Of a stretch of DNA of 5,743 nucleotides, positions 1 through 4,740 are shown in pieces. Below the pieces are notes generated by a model that was given only the letters and a program-made list of their open reading frames with translations, was not told the origin of the DNA and did no database searches. Origin of the DNA: an uncultured Anaerococcus sp. (GTDB lineage Bacteria > Bacillota_A > Clostridia > Tissierellales > Peptoniphilaceae); assembly GCA_945916625.1 (NCBI GenBank), contig CAMEGY010000071.1, positions 1 to 5,743 of the forward strand, read 5' to 3'. Positions within the stretch are counted from its first letter, which is position 1. Every line of letters starts with the position of its first letter. The position numbers and the translations under genes are program-made.

Positions 1-1670
1 CCTCCGCCTCCGCCTACGGATGTTTGCCCACCAAAACCTGCAGTTGAAAATCCTGTTGTGGATGCATAAGTTTCGTTTATGGAGCTTGAGTAGGAATGAG
101 CATTGTGGAAGAAGTATGGGTGGTAGATGAAATATGGTTGTTCGTAGTAGTTTTCATCTACAAAACCATGGAAGCCTTCTGCTTCGTTTAGCAAGATGGA
201 GTAGATTAGATAGTCTTTCCATAGTTTTACTTCTTCAGGAGTTTTTGTGCCTCGGTTTTTGTAGTTTCCTAGGTAGGATTTGAACTTTATGATATTTTCA
301 AATAGCATAAGGCCTTTGTCAGTAATTCTTAATTCCGTACCAGTTTTATGGCTTCCTAGGAAGGATTTTTCGTGCCTGTATTCTTCTATATAGGCACCAT
401 TTTTTAGGGCCGCTATTGATCTGTCTTCTAAGTCCTCATAGATATCTTCTAATTTATCTTCATTTTTCTCGAGGTATTTTTCAAAATCTTTGTCACTTAG
501 GCTATTATCGTGATTTTTGAGAGAGGCCTCATATAGCATAGTGAAAATAGACTCTTCTATAGGGCCCATGTTTTCAGGACTTGATAGAATTCTAATTATA
601 TTTGAATCAAATAGACCTTTTTTCTCATCGCCAAGGTCGATTTTTCCTTCCATTGCCCATTTTAGGATGAAGGCATTCATGTAGGCCGCACCTAAATCCT
701 GGCTTACTATCGGCATATAATTAAAAAGATAGGCTAAATCTTCTATGTGGCCGTCGTAAGGAAGTTCCCTGTAGTATTTATTTTTTAAATCTTTTGGCTT
801 TGGTAAATCTTTGGTATTTGCTAGAGTTTTTTTATCAAAGGAAAGTGCTGCAGCTCTGATTCCTGCAAAAATCCCTAAGAGGCCAACTGCAAATCCTAAT
901 CCAATTAGGGTTTTTGCCCAGGCTGGCAGAGGGATTTTGTAGGATTTGCCTTCGTTTTCTTCCCACTTTGAGCCTTTTACGGCTTTTTGAGCATAGTCTT
1001 CAAAAGATTTATCTTCCTTGTATGATGTGGCAAATGTACCCTTTGGAAACTTAACCATAACCGTGGCATAATTTATATCTCCGGTTGATTTTAGGATTAT
1101 TTCGCCATTTTCATTTCCGATTGACCCTTCAAGACCAAAGCCCCAAAGTTTTATATCAGTAAATGGCTTGTATCCCTTGATTTTGATGTTTACAACTTCT
1201 GGCATAGGGTCGAAATTTTCGCCCACAAAGTTAAAAAATACCATATCAGAATCTGTTAGGCCGATTGCTAGGGGATTTATGGTGTAGGATAATTTGTAAG
1301 TATTATCGTTATATTCACTTATGCCCCAGCAAAGTTCTACTTCGTCGTCGCCTCTTTTTATCATCCCTGCTTTATAGGCTTTTTCTTCAAAAGATTTGTC
1401 CGTATCCCAAGGATCTATTATGTCAAATGTCTTTCCAAAGGCTTCAAGCCTAAAGTCTTCGATTTTAAGGCCTCTTAGGTTTTCGATTAATTTATATCTT
1501 TCTGTATAATCTGTGTCATTTTCGTTAATTTCCCAAATTTCCTCGACGTGGCCTATGCCTTTCTTGTCGATATTAGCTTCAATATTTATTTCCCTAAATT
1601 CATCTGCTCTTACCTTTGAAGGGAAGACGATTCCTAAAACAAGAAATAAGCTTATAAGTATCTTTTTCAT
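1..1670 (-). CDS. DUF2207 domain-containing membrane protein (3' end beyond window)
   Basis: I read 556 codons without a stop, from an ATG at 1670-1668 with an AGGAG ribosome binding site at 1680-1676; the end lies beyond base 1. Residues 1-22 form a signal peptide with a likely cleavage site after VRA. Residues 23 to about 245 are a beta-type domain expected outside the cell. About 252-271 is one transmembrane helix (IGLGFAVGLLGIFAG). A cytoplasmic part follows, with YYRELPYDG near 299-307, a winged-helix-like stretch (LGAAYMNAFILKWAMEGKID), and the family's conserved segment PEEVKLWKDYLIYS near 478-491. The tail is rich in Tyr, Phe, His and Ser and enters a Gly run (553-556) at the window edge, as is usual for this family. 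The function of DUF2207 proteins is unknown. Many members have an extra pair of membrane helices between the winged-helix-like part and the PEEV..W segment; I see none here. Family assignment is from remembered motifs and architecture. Confidence 0.88.
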   Translation of the reverse strand, partial: MKKILISLFLVLGIVFPSKVRADEFREINIEANIDKKGIGHVEEIWEINENDTDYTERYKLIENLRGLKIEDFRLEAFGKTFDIIDPWDTDKSFEEKAYKAGMIKRGDDEVELCWGISEYNDNTYKLSYTINPLAIGLTDSDMVFFNFVGENFDPMPEVVNIKIKGYKPFTDIKLWGFGLEGSIGNENGEIILKSTGDINYATVMVKFPKGTFATSYKEDKSFEDYAQKAVKGSKWEENEGKSYKIPLPAWAKTLIGLGFAVGLLGIFAGIRAAALSFDKKTLANTKDLPKPKDLKNKYYRELPYDGHIEDLAYLFNYMPIVSQDLGAAYMNAFILKWAMEGKIDLGDEKKGLFDSNIIRILSSPENMGPIEESIFTMLYEASLKNHDNSLSDKDFEKYLEKNEDKLEDIYEDLEDRSIAALKNGAYIEEYRHEKSFLGSHKTGTELRITDKGLMLFENIIKFKSYLGNYKNRGTKTPEEVKLWKDYLIYSILLNEAEGFHGFVDENYYEQPYFIYHPYFFHNAHSYSSSINETYASTTGFSTAGFGGQTSVGGGG

Positions 1671-1688
1671 AAATTCTCCTTTTATATC

Positions 1689-1716
1689 ATTATACAGTTT
1701 ATATTTCTTTGATAAA
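1689..1716 (-). promoter_or_regulatory. Putative promoter of the DUF2207 gene
   Basis: Read on the minus strand there is a perfect TATAAT at 1694-1689, with a weak -35 (TTTATC at 1716-1711) at 16 bp spacing. Transcription would start near 1682, giving a leader of only about 12 bases that just includes the AGGAG site. The perfect -10 box is the main support; the poor -35 and short leader keep confidence low. Confidence 0.42.
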
Positions 1717-1755
1717 TTATCCTTTAAAGATTTTACAAACATTTTATCTTAGGCT

Positions 1756-1783
1756 TTGACCTCGTTCTAAGTGGTGGTAGAGT
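1756..1783 (+). promoter_or_regulatory. Putative promoter of the ktrBA operon
   Basis: TTGACC (1756-1761, five of six consensus bases) lies 16 bp before TAGAGT (1778-1783, four of six). The -10 is preceded by TGG, which makes it a TG-extended box. The predicted start is near 1790, about 29 bases before the ktrB start codon. A 5-bp inverted repeat (CTTAG at 1748-1752, CTAAG at 1767-1771) brackets the -35 and could be a weak operator, though it is short enough to be chance. Confidence 0.48.
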
Positions 1784-1787
1784 CAGT

Positions 1788-1810
1788 CTATGGGTAAAAT
1801 GAACCTATAG
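1788..1810 (+). promoter_or_regulatory. Leader hairpin touching the ktrB ribosome binding site
   Basis: CTATGGGT (1788-1795) pairs with ACCTATAG (1803-1810) over 8 bp including one G-U pair, around a 7-base loop (AAAATGA). The last two bases of the 3' arm are the first two of the ktrB AGGAG site (1809-1813). The stem may partly hide or position the ribosome binding site. If transcription starts near 1790 the first one or two pairs are lost. A regulatory role is inference. Confidence 0.4.
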
Positions 1811-1818
1811 GAGATGTT

Positions 1819-3165
1819 ATGAATAAAAATTTTATCAACAAAATTTACGATAAGATTAGCCTAAATCCGCCCCTCGTTTTAAGTTTGGGCTTTGCTATTC
1901 TTATTAGTATCGGTGGGATTTTATTATCCTTACCATTTTTCACTAAGTCTGGCCAAGCGACAGATTTAATTGACGCATTTTTTGTGGCTGCAAGCGCATC
2001 TTGTGTAACAGGTCTTACTCCTGTTAATACTCTCGAACATTGGAACACTTACGGCCATATCCTAATTATTATTTTAATTCAGATAGGTGGGCTTGGAGTT
2101 ATGAGTCTAGCCTCAATCATTCCCCTAATTCTTGGCAAAAAAATCGGAATGAAGTCAAGGCAAATCCTCAAAGAGCAGCTCAATGTGGAAAGCCTTGAAG
2201 GGATGATTGTCTTATTTAAATATGTACTTATTTTTACTTTTGGAACAGAAATCTTAGGCGCAATCCTATTATCAATTAGATTTGTACCTCTTTATGGGCT
2301 TTTAGATGGGGTTTGGATTTCTATCTTCCACTCGATCTCTGCCTTTTGTAATGCAGGTTTTGATATTTTGGGAGACTCTATTTATCCTTTTAGGGACGAT
2401 GCTCTAATAAATTTCACCCTGTCTTTTCTTGTAGTTGTAGGTGGTCTGGGCTTTGTGGTTACAAGCGAACTTTTTAGAAGAAGGTCATTTAAAAAGATTT
2501 CGACCCATTCAAAACTTGTCCTTATGATGACAGCTATCCTACTATTTTTGGGAACTATAGTGTTTTATATCCTAGAAAAATCTGGAGGAGTTTTGCAAGG
2601 TGAAAGCCTAAAGGGATCCCTACTCGAATCCTTCTTCCAATCTGTAGTTGCAAGGACAGCAGGATTTTATTCTGTAGATTTGTCTAAAATCAAGGATTCC
2701 ACAGCCCTTATGCTTATGGGCCTTATGTTTGTAGGAGGTAGCCCTGGATCGACTGCAGGAGGGATTAAGACTACAACACTAGGAGTCCTAATTTTATCAA
2801 CAGCAGCTGTTATTAGAGGAGAAAATGAGCCGGTGGTTTTTGGCAGACACATCGGGATAGAAGTTATTAGAAAGGCCCTTGCGATCTTTTTGGTATCCTT
2901 TGGTATTATCTTGTCGGTAAGTTTTGTACTTACCATTACAGAAAATGCTGGCCTTGTGGATATTTTATACGAAACAGTTTCGGCACTAGCCACAGTTGGG
3001 GCAAGCAAGGGAATAACAGCGGGCCTTACTAGGCATGGCAAAATCTTGATTACTCTTTGTATGTACCTTGGCCGCCTAGGTCCAATGACCATGGCATTTG
3101 CTTTTGGTATGAAAGCAAGGAAGAGCTTAATTAGGTTTCCAGAAAGTTTTGTTAGTATAGGTTAA
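1819..3165 (+). CDS. ktrB: Ktr-type potassium uptake system, channel subunit KtrB (TrkH family)
   Basis: This 448-residue integral membrane protein is the ion-conducting subunit that imports K+ across the cytoplasmic membrane, probably as a homodimer on a ring of KtrA. The sequence shows the four M1-P-M2 repeats of the Trk/Ktr/HKT superfamily, each with its selectivity-filter glycine: CVTGLTP (G65), FCNAGFD (G180), ARTAGFY (G282) and ATVGASK (G394). The third repeat's second helix carries the flexible gating loop GGSPGSTAGGIKT at 306-318. GRLGPMT (418-424) matches the conserved end of the family. All four filter glycines are present, which fits K+ selectivity. Length is typical of KtrB and shorter than most TrkH proteins. 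The ATG follows AGGAG (1809-1813) at 5 bases, and ktrA begins 9 bases after the stop. No frameshift or missing segment is visible. Confidence 0.93.
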   Translation: MNKNFINKIYDKISLNPPLVLSLGFAILISIGGILLSLPFFTKSGQATDLIDAFFVAASASCVTGLTPVNTLEHWNTYGHILIIILIQIGGLGVMSLASIIPLILGKKIGMKSRQILKEQLNVESLEGMIVLFKYVLIFTFGTEILGAILLSIRFVPLYGLLDGVWISIFHSISAFCNAGFDILGDSIYPFRDDALINFTLSFLVVVGGLGFVVTSELFRRRSFKKISTHSKLVLMMTAILLFLGTIVFYILEKSGGVLQGESLKGSLLESFFQSVVARTAGFYSVDLSKIKDSTALMLMGLMFVGGSPGSTAGGIKTTTLGVLILSTAAVIRGENEPVVFGRHIGIEVIRKALAIFLVSFGIILSVSFVLTITENAGLVDILYETVSALATVGASKGITAGLTRHGKILITLCMYLGRLGPMTMAFAFGMKARKSLIRFPESFVSIG

Positions 3166-3174
3166 GGAGAAAAA

Positions 3175-3831
3175 ATGAGAGATAAAAATGTATTGGTATT
3201 AGGTCTGGGCAGGTTTGGGTCTGCCCTGGCTCGTAAATTATTTGAAAAAGGTGTAGAGGTAATGGCTGTAGATAGGGACTATACAAAGGTCCAAAAGCTT
3301 GCAGACCAAGTGACTTACACTGCCCAGGCTGATATGACAGACGAAGAAACTATGAGGGAGCTTGGGATAAACAACTTTGACATAGCGGTTATAGCAACGG
3401 GATCTAATATTGAAGCTTCAATCGAAGCTACTTTGTTATGCAAGGATGCAGGAATTGCTACTGTTATTGCCAAGGCTACAAATATTACCCACGCAAGGAT
3501 ATTGCAAAAAATCGGTGCTGATAAGATAATTTTCCCAGAACTTGAAAGTGGTGAGAGACTTGCCAGAGTCATATCTGGATCAAATTTATTAGAGTTTATA
3601 GAATTTTCTAGTGAATTTTCCCTTGCAGAAATCAGGGTCCACCAAGCTTGGGTTGGTAAAAATCTTATGGAGCTTGATTTTAGAAAGGAATACAATTTGA
3701 ACGTAGTTGCTTTTGAAAGGGATGGCAAAACTCTTATAAACCCAAATCCAACTACCCTTATCGAGAAAAATGACCTCATTGTCCTTATTGGGAAAAGCGA
3801 GGATGTGGATAAAATATCTAATGAAGAGTAA
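3175..3831 (+). CDS. ktrA: Ktr-type potassium uptake system, RCK regulatory subunit KtrA (TrkA family)
   Basis: This 218-residue cytosolic protein is expected to form an octameric ring under KtrB and gate it in response to bound nucleotide (ATP versus ADP in studied Ktr systems). Residues about 4-120 are an RCK_N Rossmann domain with the nucleotide-binding GLGRFG motif at 10-15 and the acidic end of strand 2 (AVDRD, D33). The hinge FPELESGERLA (120-130) includes the conserved Pro-Glu pair (E122). Residues about 140-218 are an RCK_C domain, which binds cyclic di-AMP in some relatives; whether it does here cannot be read off. A single RCK_N plus RCK_C unit is the KtrA layout, whereas TrkA usually has two in tandem. 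The start has an AAGGAG site (3164-3169) overlapping the ktrB stop codon, so the two genes are almost certainly cotranscribed. No terminator directly follows; the hairpin at 4016-4039 is the first one downstream. Confidence 0.93.
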   Translation: MRDKNVLVLGLGRFGSALARKLFEKGVEVMAVDRDYTKVQKLADQVTYTAQADMTDEETMRELGINNFDIAVIATGSNIEASIEATLLCKDAGIATVIAKATNITHARILQKIGADKIIFPELESGERLARVISGSNLLEFIEFSSEFSLAEIRVHQAWVGKNLMELDFRKEYNLNVVAFERDGKTLINPNPTTLIEKNDLIVLIGKSEDVDKISNEE

Positions 3832-3894
3832 GGAAAACGACAATGTTGAGATAAAGCGTTGAAAAACAAAGGAAAGAATAAATTTGTGAAATAG

Positions 3895-3923
3895 TTTGCA
3901 TAAAGTGAAAAATATGTTATAAT
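3895..3923 (+). promoter_or_regulatory. Strong promoter in the ktrA-DUF3842 gap
   Basis: TTTGCA (3895-3900, four of six -35 consensus bases) is 17 bp before a perfect TATAAT (3918-3923). The -10 is also TG-extended (TGT at 3915-3917). The expected start is near 3930. The next gene is over 230 bases away, and both a terminator and another promoter come first, so this promoter appears to serve only the short RNA at 3930-4040. Confidence 0.68.
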
Positions 3924-3929
3924 ATAATC

Positions 3930-4040
3930 AGCTATCAAATAGCTAGGTTTTTCATTATTAATTCCTTATAGTTTTCCCTTTAGAAAACTAGGACTAACTT
4001 ATTCTTTTCTATTTGAAGGGGACCTGTGAGGTCCTTTTTC
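3930..4040 (+). ncRNA. Candidate small structured RNA, family not recognised
   Basis: This interval has its own promoter upstream (3895-3923) and ends at an intrinsic terminator, predicting an RNA of about 110 nt. It contains no plausible reading frame. Visible structure: a 5' hairpin AGCTAT/ATAGCT (3930-3935 with 3939-3944, 3-base loop); a central perfect 8-bp hairpin TAGTTTTC/GAAAACTA (3969-3976 with 3983-3990, 6-base loop); and the terminator stem. TCAAATAG (3935-3942) is also perfectly complementary to CTATTTGA (4009-4016), which would close a long-range helix around the central hairpin and break the 5' hairpin. I do not recognise signature motifs of 6S, SRP, tmRNA, RNase P or common riboswitches. 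It could be a trans-acting small RNA or a remnant leader. That it is transcribed is inferred from the promoter and terminator. Confidence 0.55.
4016..4039 (+). terminator. Intrinsic terminator of the small RNA, probably also of ktrBA read-through
   Basis: GGACC (4020-4024) pairs with GGTCC (4030-4034) around the loop TGTGA. Two G-U and two A-U pairs extend the stem outward to 9 bp (4016-4024 with 4030-4038). Five T residues follow at 4035-4039. It is the only good terminator between ktrA and the next gene. Confidence 0.8.
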
Positions 4041-4101
4041 TATACACAAATTTATAGGGGCAAGAATGCTTTAAATAATGTCCTTAATTTATAAGGCTGA
4101 A

Positions 4102-4119
4102 ATTATTTTAAGAAATAAT
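4102..4119. repeat. Inverted repeat over the -35 of the DUF3842 promoter
   Basis: ATTATTT (4102-4108) and AAATAAT (4113-4119) are a perfect 7-bp inverted repeat around a 4-base centre that contains most of the -35. The position suits an operator for a dimeric repressor, but the repeat is pure A/T in AT-rich DNA, so chance is possible. A second short inverted repeat, CCTTA/TAAGG, lies just upstream at 4082-4096. Confidence 0.35.
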
Positions 4120-4135
4120 ATTTTTATGTTATAAT
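4107..4135 (+). promoter_or_regulatory. Promoter of the DUF3842 gene
   Basis: A perfect TATAAT at 4130-4135 is TG-extended (TGT at 4127-4129), with a weak -35 (TTTAAG, 4107-4112) at 17 bp. The start near 4142 leaves a leader of about 20 bases before the ATG at 4162. Its 12-base core TATGTTATAATA is identical to that of the small-RNA promoter at 3913-3924. Confidence 0.62.
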
Positions 4136-4161
4136 AGTGACAAGGAATTTGAGAGGTTAGT

Positions 4162-4572
4162 ATGAAGATTTTAGTAATTGATGCCCAAGGCGGTGGGCTT
4201 GGAAGAGAGCTTGTCCATTCCATCAGAGAAAAATATAAAGATATCGATATAACTTGTGTAGGGACAAATTCCCACGCCACAAGCGCCATGCTTAAGGCAG
4301 GTGCGACTCGTGCAGGCACAGGAGAAAATGCTCTTATTGTAAACTCTCAGATGGCAGATATAATTATAGGACCTATTGGAATCCTACTTACAAACTCAAT
4401 GTGCGGAGAAATTACAGCTAGTATGGCAGAAGCCGTTTCTACATCAAGGGCAAAAAGAATCTTGATTCCATTTCTCCACGATGACAATGTAATTGTAGGT
4501 GTAAATGACTACTCTATGAAAAAGTTAATAAATCTGGCTCTTTTAGAGCTTGAAAAGCATATAGAAGCTTAA
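4162..4572 (+). CDS. DUF3842 family protein, small Rossmann-like protein of unknown function
   Basis: A 136-residue soluble protein with no signal peptide or membrane segment. It matches what I remember of the DUF3842 family found in anaerobic Bacillota. It starts with a nucleotide-binding-like strand and glycine loop (ILVIDAQGGGLGRELV, residues 3-18). A second strand follows, then GTNSHATSAMLKAGATRAGTGENA and the segment DIIIGPIGILLTNSMCGEIT, both conserved in the family. The order of beta strands and glycine loop suggests a Rossmann-type fold that could bind a nucleotide or cofactor, but no ligand or reaction is known to me. The ATG is preceded by GAGAGG (4151-4156) at 5 bases. It has its own promoter and is followed by terminator-like structure, so it is probably monocistronic. 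Confidence 0.85.
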   Translation: MKILVIDAQGGGLGRELVHSIREKYKDIDITCVGTNSHATSAMLKAGATRAGTGENALIVNSQMADIIIGPIGILLTNSMCGEITASMAEAVSTSRAKRILIPFLHDDNVIVGVNDYSMKKLINLALLELEKHIEA

Positions 4573-4638
4573 AAGTAAAATCTACAAGAAGTAGAATTTC
4601 CCACAGAAGTGGGCCTACATAATTTTAAGTCTTTTTTT
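4567..4638 (+). terminator. Branched terminator-like structure after the DUF3842 gene
   Basis: CTTAAAA (4568-4574, containing the stop codon) pairs perfectly with TTTTAAG (4623-4629), plus a G-U pair at 4567/4630. It encloses two adjacent hairpins: TCTAC/GTAGA (4581-4585 with 4591-4595, extended by three A-U pairs past an A-A mismatch) and CCCAC/GTGGG (4600-4604 with 4609-4613, loop AGAA). A run of seven T residues follows at 4632-4638. The outer helix is A/U-rich and the layout is unlike a simple terminator, so termination strength is uncertain. Confidence 0.5.
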
Positions 4639-4652
4639 CAAATCGTACTATG

Positions 4653-4695
4653 AAGGTACACCATCCTCGAAAGCGGGGATAGTGTGCCTTTTTTT
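4653..4695 (+). terminator. Strong intrinsic terminator upstream of the transporter gene
   Basis: An outer stem GGTACAC/GTGTGCC (4655-4661 with 4682-4688) continues, past a single C-A mismatch (4662/4681), into ATCCTCG/CGGGGAT (4663-4669 with 4674-4680) with loop AAAG. Two A-U pairs extend the base. Seven T residues follow at 4689-4695. This is the most stable hairpin in the window. It sits only 45 bases before the next start codon, so it is either a second terminator for the upstream gene or an attenuator in the leader of the transporter gene. Confidence 0.83.
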
Positions 4696-4740
4696 GTGGG
4701 CTTGATTTGTAAATTTGTAATAAAAATAAAAGGAGATATT

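Noticed and set aside
1265..1752. Short plus-strand reading frames at 1265-1453 and 1513-1752.
   Set aside because: The first lies entirely, and the second mostly, opposite the DUF2207 gene, which is open for 556 codons with a signal peptide and family motifs. They lack credible ribosome binding sites and protein-like composition.
1671..1818. Possible cyclic di-AMP (ydaO-type) or other riboswitch before ktrB.
   Set aside because: The divergent gap is 148 bases and the likely leader about 30; no aptamer motifs or terminator are visible.
3832..3894. A terminator or small gene directly after ktrA.
   Set aside because: I find no stable stem followed by a T run. The only ATG (3843) reaches a stop after three codons.
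2667..3938. Minus-strand reading frames opposite ktrB and ktrA (2667-3092, 3315-3938, 3589-3843).
   Set aside because: They are antisense shadows of two well-conserved genes and show no family motifs of their own.
3930..4040. 6S RNA, SRP RNA or a preQ1/purine-type riboswitch.
   Set aside because: It is too short for 6S RNA, lacks the SRP apical motif, and contains no recognisable riboswitch core. No gene lies directly downstream under its control.
4577..4600. On the minus strand this reads TTCTACTTCTTGTAGAT, resembling the 3' hairpin of a Cas12a CRISPR repeat.
   Set aside because: There is a single copy with no spacers, no second repeat and no cas gene in the window. The bases 5' of the stem differ from the usual repeat, and the plus strand explains the hairpin as part of the DUF3842 3' structure. 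A genome search for a type V array with this repeat would settle it.
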